A DNA stretch of 64,000 bases from Erythroxylum novogranatense (Eukaryota; Streptophyta; Magnoliopsida; Malpighiales; Erythroxylaceae), in the NCBI GenBank assembly GCA_029891385.1, contig CM057230.1, positions 50,199,414-50,263,413 of the forward strand, given 5' to 3'. Below are positions 24,014-36,414 of the stretch, piece by piece (position 1 is the stretch's first letter; the number at the start of each line of letters is the position of its first letter). The notes beneath the pieces are model-generated. The model was not told where the DNA came from. It did not search any database and saw nothing but the letters and a program-made list of their open reading frames with translations. The translations under genes were made by a program, and so were the position numbers.

Positions 24014-24886
24014 GTATATGATTAAGGATATTCATAAAAGCTAAAAAAATAAAAATACCAAAGAAAATGAATCTTGCAGAGGAGGTGGAGGTATCAGTGG
24101 TTGAGCGTAAGGCACTATCACCTACTGGTCCTCTAGATCATTGAATGAGATCACCTCTAACACTTTCATTTAAATATAAAAAAGCCACTTTCATTTAAAA
24201 CGTTGTGTTTTGAATTTTTAGAACCATCTTTATTTAAATATAAAAATGCCACATTATCAAGAAATGGGTCCCACTAATGTGAAATTTTTTATAAAAAATC
24301 TACATTGTATATAATGTGACATTTAACTAACAAAAGATAACTTCCTATAAATTTTCCATCCTCATGTGATCTATTTGAAATGATGAATGCTTTGAAATGT
24401 TAAAGTTATATATTCTGGGACAAAAGAGCAAAACAACCCCTCTACCCCTAACATTTACATAAGTGCCTGAAATAGACCATAACATTTTAAGTGTTCAAAA
24501 TGACCTAATATTTACAAATTGTTCAAAATAAGCCTTAATATTTAGAAAATGTAAAAAAAAAGCACCCTAACTACTAATAATGTTAAGTTTAACCGCTGAT
24601 GTGATAATTTTTTATTGGTGTGAAATTAAAAAAAAAATTACGTGGGGCCTACCATTTGTTGATTTAAAACTTTTAAAAATTGAGTTAGCCCTTGTAATAT
24701 TTAAATGAAAGTGGGTCTTCCCTCCATTTAAAAGCAGAATTTTTATTCTCCCTATTAAGGCACCATATCATGCTTGCTACGTACGAATTTTTGATTCATA
24801 AACGCGACTTTTTCCTTCGTGAATTTTTTATTCTTAAACGCATTGAAGCACAAACTTCAAAACGAAACACACAGAGAGAAGAAGAA
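24014..24886. other. AT-rich spacer, no gene seen
   Basis: Contains a stretch of 'ccctaacatttacataagtgcctgaa'-like wording (24440-24560) that resembles decayed non-autonomous DNA-transposon or retroelement filler. It could not be assigned. The last 120 bp may be the 5' UTR of the pseudogene that follows. Confidence 0.5.
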
Positions 24887-25210
24887 ATGAGTGAACTCAG
24901 GAGAAGTGGAAAGGTTGTTTGTGTGACAAGAGCGTCAGATGAGATTACACTATCAAAGCCACCGTTCATGATCCAAGTACATTTTAGTCTCCTTTTAGTA
25001 CATTAACTTCCTTTCTGTGAATCCATATTGTTCTTAATTTGATCTGTGACCCCAGTTGATCCAGTTAGGACCAAACACTTGATTGCCCTCGATGGAGCTA
25101 AGGAAAGGCTTCATTTGTTCAAAGTTGATCTACTAAAAGAAGGGTCTTTCTAATCTATACTTATGGCTGCGAAGGTGTGTTCCATACAGCATGTCCCGTG
25201 GCACTTGAAT
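24887..25210 (+). pseudogene. Cinnamoyl-CoA reductase-like (extended SDR) gene fragment
   Basis: The family comprises NADPH-dependent reductases of the CCR/DFR group. It opens MSELRRSGKVVCVTRAS, where KVVCVTGAS is the usual cofactor-binding N-terminus; the second glycine of that motif is Arg here. The rest of the nucleotide-binding part is lost or replaced. Homology returns at 25056-25150 with [31 protein letters not shown], then a stop, and after a one-base frame change GCEGVFHTACPVALE (25167-25208). That corresponds to about the first 85-90 residues of a protein normally near 320. Nothing downstream matches. A PIF element begins about 90 bp further on and may have removed or displaced the rest. 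Confidence 0.8.
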
Positions 25211-25429
25211 CAAACTATAATGTTCCTAACCCCCCGTATGGTTGCTGTCCCCATACATGGGGACAGATAACAAAACAAAAAAATCATGTCTACCATAAGC
25301 GTTTGGTTACCGCATCCAAGATATTGTCCTCTGTCTCTGATAGACAGAGACAGAGAAATCCTGTTAACCCGTTTAATGAAATACAAAACGTCGTGTCTCT
25401 TGTCGCCCGATGATTTTTGCCACTGAAGC

Positions 25430-25738
25430 CAACATTACCCCTCTCTTCTGTCTCCCACGCTCATCTCGCCGTCCGGTTGGAGTCCGTTGTCTCTTCGCAT
25501 AAGTCTTCTTCGTCGTCCGGTTGGAGTCGGTTGCCGAAGCCTCTCGCTAGTGGATAAAGCTCTCGCCTTCCCCGTTAGGTCATAATTTTTCGTTGTTCTT
25601 CGATTCAAGAATGTGCATTTCGTTTTAGTTGACATCTTGTTGTTAACGTGGTTTGGGTATTTTTGTTTTAAAGATCGGATTACCGCACGTTTTCTGCGAT
25701 TCATCTTCCCAAGACTCGAGATCTGCTTTTCCAAATCA
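25430..25738 (+). other. Probable non-coding 5' exon of the PIF transposase transcript
   Basis: A GC-richer, pyrimidine-rich leader-like stretch ends in AAATCAG/GTTAGTTTT, a plausible splice donor. It contains a direct repeat of CGTCCGGTTGGAGTC (25469 and 25516). No start codon in a useful frame. The link to the transposase is inferred from position and orientation. Confidence 0.35.
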
Positions 25739-27903
25739 GGTTAGTTTTTTTTGTTATTTTCTTATAAATGTCGCCGCTTCCTACATTCTCTTCATCTTGA
25801 TAGAGGTTCAACCGTTGAGATCAATTTGTTGATCCTCGTGAATAGTGTGTTGTTGCGTAAATTATCGTGCTTGTTGAACGGTGAGAGATAACAAATTCTG
25901 CAAAGAATATCTTATGTCGCTTTTCACGGTATTGATTTTTCGCAATTTTAATCAACTGCTTTGATCAATTGATTACATGTATTGATTACTACATAGCCGA
26001 TTAGAAACAATTTTCCAATGATGATTGAACAACTCTCTTTTATTTTGCCTTTTCTTGCTGATTTGAAGTTGAAAACCGTATATATTAAGCATTGTTTTAC
26101 CGATAACGTAGGTATGTTCTTTGGCATGCCAACATGAATGTCATTTGATCCATACCGCATATCACATTTCTGCAAAGGAATATCGAGCATAAGGCATATA
26201 AGAGATGCCTATTAGACTTAGAAAATGTAAAGTAGGTTGTTAAATGTTCAAATTTTGTGTTTGGGGTGGCAATAAAACTGCTGGACAAGGAATGCATGAA
26301 ATGGGGATTTTGTCCTGAAGGATTAAGGAATTGAAAGTTCTTGTCTTTAATAATGCAGTTTGATCGTGTATCCAAGTGCAGCTTCATTGTTTGGACAGTA
26401 CTTTTGTTGCAGCCAATTGAATTTCCATGATTCTCGATTCTTTGTGTTGTGTGAAGTGTATATTGAATCTGAATTGTGTGAATTGGATTATGCCTTGTCT
26501 TGGGTTAAGATATATGTTTGAGTTGTGTGAAGTATATATTGAATGCCATTGTTTCGAATTGCTTATGCCTTGTGTTGTCTCAAGTATATATGCTTCATTG
26601 TGTTAATCCTATTGTTCCAAGCGTAAAGTACTTGATATTATCTGTAAAATTCACTTTACAAATAATGAAGATACATATATACTTCACTGAATTGCTTATG
26701 GTAGTTATTGCATAATGATTTAAAGATTGGATAACCACACATGTTAGGAAATACAATTAAAATATTGGATAAACACACAAATTAGAAAATAGGTAAGATG
26801 ATTATCATTAGAATGGCATTGATTATGAGTACTGCATTTAGGACTCATTACTTGATGAAAGAATGATAATTAGGCACTTAAAATGTTTAATCATTTAAGC
26901 AGAGGTTTTCAAAGAAATAAACAACATTTTTAGGTGAAAGAACCAAGAGCATATACTGTGTTTATTTAAAGTTTAGTCTCATTTCCTTGAGACTAAAGAA
27001 TTCTTAATTATCCTCGTAAGGTAATCCGCTTCTAGTAAGGAACTTGATCTAGGACTCCCACAAGTATTCTAATACACAAACAGAAATGCAACAACAAAAC
27101 TCAAAAGTTAGGTGCTTCGTAGTTAAGAATTTATGGTAAGCTTATTCCATATCACAAGTCAGAAAGATAAAGCCTATAATTGTTGATGAACTATACTTAT
27201 TACCCAAACATACATACCGCTTTGTATGCCATGCAATATATACATATATCCATCCATATATATATATATATATATTGATAATAGTGATAAAAGTATAGAG
27301 GCTAATATTGGCAAACCAACTTGGGTCATTGCATCCTCCATATCATATCTGCTAACATAAATTGTTAGGAGAATTGGTAAAAAAACTAAATCATATAAGT
27401 TATTCAAAGTACTCATCAATATTGTACTTTGTATATGCACTAGTGTCTACAAGTGGGGAGTGAGGAGGCTGCAAATGCCCAGAATACATATAGAAGTATG
27501 AGCATAAAGACAAACCACAGCAAACAGAAATGCAGCATCAAAATACATCATTTTCTAATATCAAGAACACGGTTTCTGAACAAGTTGAACCGCAAGCAGA
27601 CCTATTACAAACATGAATGCAAATGCTTCTATTATTAAGCTAAATTTCCATACCCAACATGATTAGGCCAAGCTATGGACACTGGCAATACATGTAATAG
27701 ATGGAGTGGTGAATATCCACTGTATTCACCAATATCTTGTAACATGATCTATTGTTGGATCATGACAAGGATAACGTATCGGTTTTTGATAAATCTTTGG
27801 CTTTTATTGAGTCTATTGTTCTTATTTATTCTATTGTGGCTTGTAGCTTGTGTTTGATAAATCTTTGGCTTTTATTCTGTGCAGACAGTATTCTGTTACA
27901 TAA
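25739..27903. other. AT-rich 5' region of the PIF element, no gene seen
   Basis: Mostly low-complexity A/T sequence. An imperfect tandem duplication of about 80 bp lies at 26440-26600 ('gtgtgaagt-tatattgaat ... ttatgccttgt'). A short (TA)n is at 27259-27276. Nothing coding is recognisable. It could be an intron between the leader exon and the transposase. Confidence 0.5.
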
Positions 27904-28420
27904 ATGGATAACAAGAAACGTGATGCTATCTTTAAGGCTCTTATGTTTTTTGAGTTTTGGAATGGTCAATTGGACTTAATGAGAATGGTGATGTTTCTAT
28001 GCTTGTTTCTATACATAAAAGTGCAGGAGTGAAAATGCTAGTGGTTGTAGGGCGTTGACAATTCCAAGTAGGCTAGCTAATATACGTAGGATTCTGAATG
28101 AGGGTGATCGGAATAGCCTATGGGATTTACGGATGGACTTAAATGCATTTCACATATTATGTGAAATGCTTCAAGTCCACGGTCGGTTGCCGAACACGGG
28201 TCATGTGCCAATTGAAGAAAAAGTATTAATCTTCCTAAGAATATTGGCACAAAATGAATCTAATAGAGTATTACAAGTTAGGTTTATGAGGTCTGGAGAA
28301 ACAATTAGTAGGATCGTCCATAGTGTGCTGAAGGCTGTACTAAATCTCCACCATCTGTTATATGTAAAGCCCATTCCAATTGCAGAGGATTGCACAGATA
28401 GTAGATGGAAATGGTTTAAG
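27904..28420 (+). pseudogene. PIF/Harbinger transposase, exon 1
   Basis: The transposase cuts and moves the element. A plausible start is ATG at 27904 (MDNKKRDAIFKALMFFEF), the basic/hydrophobic beginning usual in plant PIF transposases. A one-base frame break near 28027 precedes the open part, which then reads through NIRRILNEGD, FHILCEMLQVHGRLPNTGH, EEKVLIFLRILAQ, RFMRSGETISRIVHSVLKAVL and CTDSRWKWFK, the N-terminal helical DNA-binding part before the DDE core. The exon ends KWFK/GTTAGT at 28420. The next exon is at 40705; between them a LARD-like retrotransposon has inserted in the intron. Confidence 0.85.
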
Positions 28421-28875
28421 GTTAGTATTTGTATGAAGCTACGATAACTTCCAATTTGCACTTCATGAAATTACTGAACTTTAACTGTATTTCTTGGGAA
28501 TTGTTTGTAGCACCCCACTCCCGCAAGACCCGAACCCGACATCGACGGTGATATCCGAGCTCATGACCATGAGGTGGTATGCTAGAGCGATCAATCTGAT
28601 TTAAAACCCATCGAAAAGAAATATCAAGAAATAATTTGGGCTCGTTCTATCTGAAATCATTTTCAATCGAACATTATTTGGTAATCAAATTACAATCGGG
28701 CACTCAGCAATACCAGTACAAATCTTGAGGAAATACAAATTTACATATAATTCAAAAGACACATATGCAGACGTGAACTGATCCCGACCTTAACTCTGAC
28801 TTGCAATCAGTACTCATACTCCCGTGCCCAACGGGGTACTCTTCGATCCCTGAAAAATATTTGCAATGTTGGGTG

Positions 28876-28891
28876 AGTTTGCGAACTCAGT
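28876..28891. other. LTR hairpin TGAGTT-loop-AACTCA
   Basis: Six-base stem TGAGTT/AACTCA around a 4-base loop, preceded by GG and followed by GTGAG. Repeated in the other LARD LTR at about 36778-36793. Diverged LTRs carry versions with different but still paired stems. Confidence 0.7.
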
Positions 28892-30144
28892 GAGAAACCA
28901 TCATCGATGGTTCACTCAATTCATGCATATTCAATCAATTTACCAAATATCACATACTATCACAATTCACAAATGTAAAGCATATCACCTTTCATACCAT
29001 CCATAGTTAATCATACCATTTATGCAATGAACATGTGACACTTTTCATTTTCGTTTCGTTGTTGTGATCGTGCGCCTGAAACTGTCACAGTAACGGGCAC
29101 ATTGCGTTGAGCCAGTGGCTCTGAAAACATTGGGCTTGAAGCCCTAGTACATTGAGCCTGAGTCTCTGAATACGTTGGACCTGAGGTCCTGTGCGTTGAG
29201 CTGAAAGCTCTCATATACGTTGGGCGTGATATGCCCTGTTACGGTGGCTGCTCCGGTCACAACTGCCTTTATATGATCATAATGTGATGCATGCAATGAA
29301 CATGTTCCAATTTCCATTTACAAGTCAATGTTATTTGCCATATCTTCGGACTTTCGGTCCGGTATTTCAATCATATACATTTCCCATTTATTCCATCCTA
29401 CCATATCACATTGACAGTCACATCTAATGTATCGAAACAAACAATTAACACTTCAATATCAATTTCCCATTTCCTCAGACCTTTGGTCCGAGATCTCCAA
29501 TGTAAATATTCACAAACAGTTACACGTAAATAGCACTTCGATAACAAGTTTCCAAAACTTCGGACACCTATGGTCCGAAATCATTCAAAAGCAAACACAC
29601 ATAATCCCTCCATTATCTCCACATGGCATAACCACATCATTTTCATCACATATAGATTGAGGAACCAACTAGGTTACTCACCTGTACTTCCGAGCTAATG
29701 TCAGGAAGTCTCTGCAACGTCGGTAGGATGACGTTCCAACTGTGCCTCTATAACAAACAGAGAGGAACCCGATCACTAATTATCCAATCCGAACTAGTAA
29801 TAATGTACATGTAAGTGTTTAATGCATGTTCATGAGATTTCCGGCCCTAAATCCAAATTTTTCCCGTAATAAAAATTCCATCTAAAATTAGAAAACTATA
29901 GCCATCGACAAGATTTCAATTCGGACCTCGATCGGTCCAAAAATAAATAAAACAGTGACCATAGAATAATTACCCGGGGCCACGTCAATTTCCAGTCTAA
30001 AAATTCCCAATTTCCCACAAAATGAAATTCAATATTTCACAAATCCTATGCCTCAAGAATCAGGTCAATCGGATGTCAGACGGAAAAGAAATTGACAAAA
30101 GAATCACCAAATACCAAATAATCAAATAATAATTAAAAAAAACC

Positions 30145-30274
30145 AGCCTCACGGGGGCGAGGCGTCGCCCTCATGAGGCCGACTGATCCGGCCTCGTCAC
30201 TAGGGCGGGCGTCGCCTAGCGATGCCGTCCATCGAGCCTCGTCACTAGGGGAGGCGTCACTCTAGTGACCGGGC
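30145..30274. repeat. GC-rich palindromic word cassette, LARD 3' LTR
   Basis: About 130 bp of words GGCGAGGCGTCGCCCT, GCCTCGTCACTAGGG, CCTAGTGACCGGGC in a 4-kb AT-rich LTR. It occupies the position that a TGTCCGTT-AACGGACA cassette occupies in the solo LTR at 15911-19506. Base composition changes abruptly at both edges. Confidence 0.9.
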
Positions 30275-32774
30275 ATGATTCCACATTCTCATTCCCTTTT
30301 TTCCTGATTTCTAATCCAACTTCCAACACTCATAGCCCTTAGCACACAATTCAGAAAAATACAAACCATAGCTTGTTGGAAAGATCATGAAACCCTCTAC
30401 AATTCTCAAGAAGACCATAAGGGTGTCAAAAATCCCTTCAAAGCTACTGCCTACTCAAATCCCATTAAAACATAACAGTACATTACAAATTCCATAACTC
30501 TCTGATTCTTCAGCCAAAAATTACCACATAAATGGGCTCAATAAGTTCACAATATCATATACAACTTTCATGAACAACCCAAAATCAAATTCCATAACTA
30601 ACTAGGTCAAACAATTCAACAAAGAATCTGTATACTGAAATCAACCAATCTGGACAGTAATTTTCCAATCAGCATAACTCTTAGCACAAATGTCACAAAA
30701 TTCACTACCTTATATCCCTGAAAAGATAAGATCTCAAAATTCAATTTTCATGAAGAACTCAATTTCCAATTCAATTTCTAATAATTTCAAAACTGTCATG
30801 CAAGTTACTGCCATGATCAGCAATTCCTAACCTAATGCAGGTTCAATGTTTGCAAAATCATAACTCCCAAATATGACCTCTAAAAATTACATGCAATATA
30901 TCACTCTCAATATAATTCCTTCCTCTGAAAATTTTCAGAAGATCACTCACACCAATTCAGTTCACATAATTTGCTAAAATTGCTTCCAATCCGCAAGCTC
31001 ACAAACTCAACACTTAGGCTAGGTTTCATCAAAATGCTCAAAACCAGTCAATAGTAATCAGTTTATATATCCCAATATACAACTCGAAAATTAGCAAGAT
31101 CAGTGGAAATGGAAAGCTAACTCAATATGCTACAACTTCCATGAAGACCATTTTCCCAAATTCCATCTCAATTAATTTAGAAAAATCAGCAAAATACTCA
31201 GGTCATATATGCGCGTACTGTTCACAGACCCTACAAACAGAAACTTTCCATGCAAAGATTCACCCTTCTAACATTACAATTTAACATCACCTATTTCACA
31301 CAAAGTTGAACCCAACATCCCAAAGTTTCATTGGGAACAAACCTCACCTCATTTACTCACCTACACAATTAGTTATGATCAAAACATTACAATAGGTCAA
31401 AGATTCATTTTCCAGCTTTCAACATTAACCTAACTCCTATCACTTCTAACATCAATAACACTTCACTAAGCACCATTTATACCTCTAAATCAACCATAAA
31501 CTCATCACAACATATACTTATATAGTAGAGCATAAGTGGCAGCACCTACCCATATTATCTTCCTAAGTTTTCCATTCATCAACCTAGCAAAAACTCCATC
31601 CAAACCAAGCCAAAATCAATGGAACTATAGTCATTCATTCATCCATAACCAAGTATACATTTAAACCCATTTAAACCTACCCTTATAATGATCAAATAAA
31701 TGCTCAAAGGATTCCCATGCATGCTTCTAACTACCAAAAGAAGGAAAGCAAACATCAATACTCACCTTAAACAAGTTCAAGCTATCAATTCTCCAAGTCT
31801 TTAAACTCTCCACACTTCCTACTTTGATACCTCATCCACAACTATTTCCACTACACAAGCATATCATCATCTTCTCAAGGATCAAGCTTGGTCTTAGGTA
31901 GGCCCAAAGAGAAGCAAGCAAAGAACCAAAGAAGATCTTCTTATATGGGAGAAGTAGAAGCAAATTTGAAGGAGAAGAAGAAACACACCAAGAAGATGAA
32001 GCAAGTTACGGATGAGAAGGAAGAATGAGCTTCCAAAGCTTTCCAAATGATTTATTTGTTTATCAAAACAATGAGAAAGTCGTAGGTGCTTGAGTAGAAG
32101 AGACAAAGTTAATAATTAAAGGGACACTTGGCTATTTAAATGAAGAAAAGACAAAAATGAGTTAATCCCAATTAATTAAGCACTAATCCCATTTAAACTC
32201 TAAACATGACACTAACATAATTCCCACAATTATTTATTTACTAATCTCATGCCATTAGGCAATCCCTTTTCAATACAAAAAAGCTCACTCAGCCAGTCAG
32301 TTAAAATTTTCCGGTCCGGAAATTTTCGGGAATTTCCCCGAATCATTTTTTTGAAAATTACCTAAATTGCCCAAAATTGCAACACATATGACAGTCCACT
32401 CCCAATAATTTTTTAAACACGAAAACCACATTTTTCACTACAAAAACACATTTAGGCCATTTACCGACGATTTTTCCGGTCCGGGAATTTTCTCCAGATA
32501 ATTCCAGAAAAATTCTCATAAATCCCTAAAAATGTAAAACACTCAATGACACATTCCATATAATTTTCCAAGTACAATTATCCCATAAATTTCGTAAAAG
32601 ATCTCAATTTGAAACTGGTTTAAAATGTCATGAATGCATGTATACCATGTGCAAGTGCAACAAACCATCAATCATAGAAGCTATATGCTGTATGTGCATG
32701 CCAGATATAATTTAATACTCCTAACCCGTCCCAATTTACTAAAATACCCTTTCCATCGGTGATGGGATGTTACA

Positions 32775-32816
32775 ATTCTCCCCTCCTAATAAAAATTTCG
32801 TCCTCGAAATTTCATA
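32775..32816 (-). other. Polypurine tract and vestigial pol C-terminus
   Basis: On the minus strand the bases before the 3' LTR translate as NFEDEIFIRRGEL and then give a purine tract AGGAGGGGAGAA. The wording FEDEIF at the end of pol, followed by this tract, is typical of Tekay-type chromoviruses. It is the only coding trace left in the LARD. Confidence 0.7.
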
Positions 32817-35800
32817 TACGATTTATCAAGAAGGCAAGGGAGTCTTTTGACTAATACCCTCTGTTTCCCACTGTTTTCACTACACGACCAAATTCGGTCA
32901 ATGAACGGAAATCTAAAACAATCAATTACTCTTTTCCCTTTTTCGAACTTTTCATGATTTTACTGCTTTTTCATGATTACGCGCAATTCGTCACTTTCAA
33001 TATCAATAACATATATATCGGATCCTAACAATATTTCCAATTCTATCTATGAAACACTTTGTGAATCCGAATCATCTTTTAGGTTTTAGCCTAACTCACC
33101 AATCTATAATTCTATTTACACCACAATCGCATAAAGGCCCCTCATCACGAATTCAATTTCCCTTAACTACACCTTTATTTCCATCTAAGTACATTTTGGC
33201 CGAGGTGACACACTTCAAAATATTTCATTTATCGCTTATCAGATTTCGTTATTATCAAACCACAAATCTCATGAGATTTATAACCTCGGTGTGAATCAAT
33301 TCAACTCAATGTCACCATCTTAAATTACTTAACCTATCACTTTATTGCCCTGATCACATAATATAGGGATAGTGACTCCTTTTTGGCAGTAAAACCCCTT
33401 ATACACTTTTCGAATGGTGACACCAATATAATGATTGTCAAGCCATAATCCCTTTACACTATACATCAATCCAAAAATACCTGTTGGTTAATCACACATG
33501 TCATCGTTCACTTTGACAAACTATACCATCAATTGCTTTTCCACAATACTTTTACTCGAACATAACGCTTCGATTGTTTCTTATGCTTTCTCGAACCATT
33601 TACTTATGATCATTTGATTTCTCATTCTAACCTTTCAATTACTCTTTCAATACGCTCTTGCTAAAACATAAAGCTTCGATCATTCCTTACGTTTTCACTA
33701 ACAGTTCCCGTAATGAATATCACCCATATTTCTTAATTTGAACTATACCTATCACTTTCCTCAACAAATGGAGTTATCTTCAATTCTTTGATACGGTTTA
33801 CAATTTCTACATCCTCACTTGGGTTTTGCCAATCCGCTTTGATGCACACCTACTTTAAAATTCCATAACTAATAATACTTTCTTTTGCCCTTTTGTCGGT
33901 TCACTATTAATACTCAATAATACATTAGATTTGATAACCTTATTACCCAAATTTGGATCTTCTGCAATTGAATTTATTTATTTCTTTGTTCAATTCCTTG
34001 AATTGCACCATTAGCTTAGTTTGGAGTACTCAGCCACTGAATCCTTTTCAAATCATTCAAATGCATGAAATAACTCAATCGTTATCGATTTGCATATTCA
34101 TAGACATTTCCAAACTATTTCTGTACGATTAATGTCTCCAAGCCTTGAGGCCACACTCAATATAACAAATTTCAAATCATCAATCATAATACCGCCCATG
34201 GAATCATATTTGTCCTAAGGTACATAAAATCACTTTATCCAATTTCCATAGATCACATCAGAACCTTTACTGGAACACTTCAATATAGATAGTAAATTCT
34301 TCAAATGTCTCCTTTATGATCATCAGTCATAACATTCACATATTTTCCTCAATTATTCTTGTCGATTTGCTAAAACCAGAAAATCTTTGACAATTTATGA
34401 ACGCATCCAGCATTCCATTAGTTCTCATTAATTCCAAATTCCGCATACACATATCTTTTGAACTTTTACATTTTATCAATACCAATATCTTGATTAATTC
34501 TCCCAATATCCCATGTTCGCATCCTAATTCATCCCTTATTTCACTCTTATGAAACTTGCATGATAACCAATCTCCTCACCTATACCAATGTATCTATTTC
34601 TTATGCTTATATCCATTATCCACTGCAACACAATTGAGACATGTTCCTTTTCCGTACCCATAGTTGATTCATGTAACTTGTTAATTATCGAACATCCCCG
34701 ATGAAGAACAATTTTCGTATAATTTGTCTCATCATAACATATTCTTCCACATGTTCCTTACCTTCATTTTTTCACATAACTTAATTTATTCACGATAGAT
34801 CACTCACTGACTTGAATAAACAATCGTTATATCGATCTCGTGCTTTCAAAACATAATTACACAAAATATACACGAACCTTTTATCCCCTCAAAGCCGCAA
34901 TTAATATTCAGTAATTCTCTTACATAATCAGAACCATCTCATTAACATAATGTACACTCTTTCAGTAACTTAGTTTAGCTCTTACGCTAGAGTCTCTGCC
35001 AGATGTAATACAAATCAGTTACTCTTGATACATCACGAAGATAAATCTCTGAAGAGCACTTAAACAATTTCTTTTCCTCTACTATCTCGCCATACATCAC
35101 CATAATCATCACATCCTATCTGACAATATATCTCTATAGTCCCATCAATTTGCCCGTTAATAGATCATACTGCTAAGAATACCTTAATTGCATTTAATTC
35201 TCGATAACCATTCTCTTTTTGATACCAGTTCTCGATCATGGGGACCTTACTCTATTCATGTCCCTTATTTTATTCTCTCAAGCTCATTACCGATGCTAAC
35301 ATCTTTAACTGTATCACTTCTTTCTCAATTGATCATTCTGAGCATTCTCATGTCTTACTCTCACTCATTTTGAACTTGAGCTACCGGCATTATAATCGAA
35401 GCTTATGTAATAGGCCACCGATTACTTCCTATATCATAATCATGCAAATTATTCATTTATGCTTAATCATTTCACCCATGCTGGTAATCCCACTATTAGA
35501 TATACACTTACAGTGACAAATGAACGCAGCAACCTTCCTGTATACACCCGTCCTCGTTCGTGAGGATCATATACAATCTCTAGTCATTTACAATTGATCA
35601 TTATAAGCACTTTCATTTCTTATTCTAACTCATAAAGGAAAAAAAAATTTACAAGACTTCTGGCTAGCAATTATCCATTAACTTATCAATTACAGCTTAA
35701 CATTTTCACTTACCATAGGGCTCCCATAATCAGGTGTGCATTTACTTAGGCAGATCAATTAAACCCGAACAACTTTTTCATCTACCAAGTTCATTGTCTT

Positions 35801-36397
35801 ACATTTCAATCTTTTCATTATTGCATTATACCCATATATTTCCTTTTCTCAGATCAATATCACGATATGAAATCATTCTTGATTTTGCACTTAATGTATA
35901 ATTTGACTCCAAATCACCAATCCTTATTTATAACACTCATCATGGTAATCAATCCCAAATGCAACTTTTCTATATCATAGAACACTTTATTTTCATTTAC
36001 CTTATACATTGTAAATCTTACCATTATCACATCTCTATTTTCATCTATGAATTTCCAACTATAATCTTTATTTCTAACTCATATTCAAGGATATACCCAA
36101 TATAACTCCAATATTGTATTTCACAATATATCCGTCGATCAAAGACACTAAATATTAAATGCATGCGATCAAACCATACACTCTTTCCTATTTTGCGATA
36201 TCCATTTCTTCCTTTTATCACACATTCTAACACATTATCCTTTTCTCACTTTTTCTAACCGCTTAAACGATCGAGACATATTTATGCATCGACTCACATA
36301 CTACATGGAGATCGCTTGTCACCGCTGCGCCATGACACGACTTAAATGCACATAACTTGACACACATTTTTTTGAAAGCCCATATAGATTTTACTTA
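32817..36397 (-). mobile_element. Non-coding interior of the LARD
   Basis: About 3.6 kb of A/T-rich sequence. No frame longer than about 92 codons on either strand, and none of those shows a gag or pol motif. The plus strand is pyrimidine-rich with many CATTT/TTCATT words. Conserved non-coding interiors are the defining trait of LARDs and are thought to be folded packaging RNA. That role here is inferred. Confidence 0.75.
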
Positions 36398-36414
36398 CGG
36401 GCTCGATACCTAAA
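36398..36414 (-). other. Primer-binding site, initiator tRNA-Met type
   Basis: Adjacent to the 5' LTR the minus strand reads TTTAGGTATCGAGCCCG, a slightly changed form of the usual TGGTATCAGAGCC complement of the initiator tRNA 3' end. Confidence 0.7.

Larger units (their letters stand above)
28506..32774 (-). repeat. 3' LTR of the LARD
   Basis: Near-identical to 36415-40693, except for a patch of clustered small differences at 28510-29230 and a roughly 20-bp indel near 30420 relative to 38310. It contains the hairpin block (28876-28891), the word cassette (30145-30274) and an identical 70-codon minus-strand frame (31894-32106) that is probably fortuitous. Confidence 0.95.

Noticed and set aside
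36398..36414. tRNA gene fragments at primer-binding sites (also near 4763, 11279, 58608, 59751)
   Set aside because: Only the 3'-end complement is present, always at an LTR edge. No cloverleaf can be formed.
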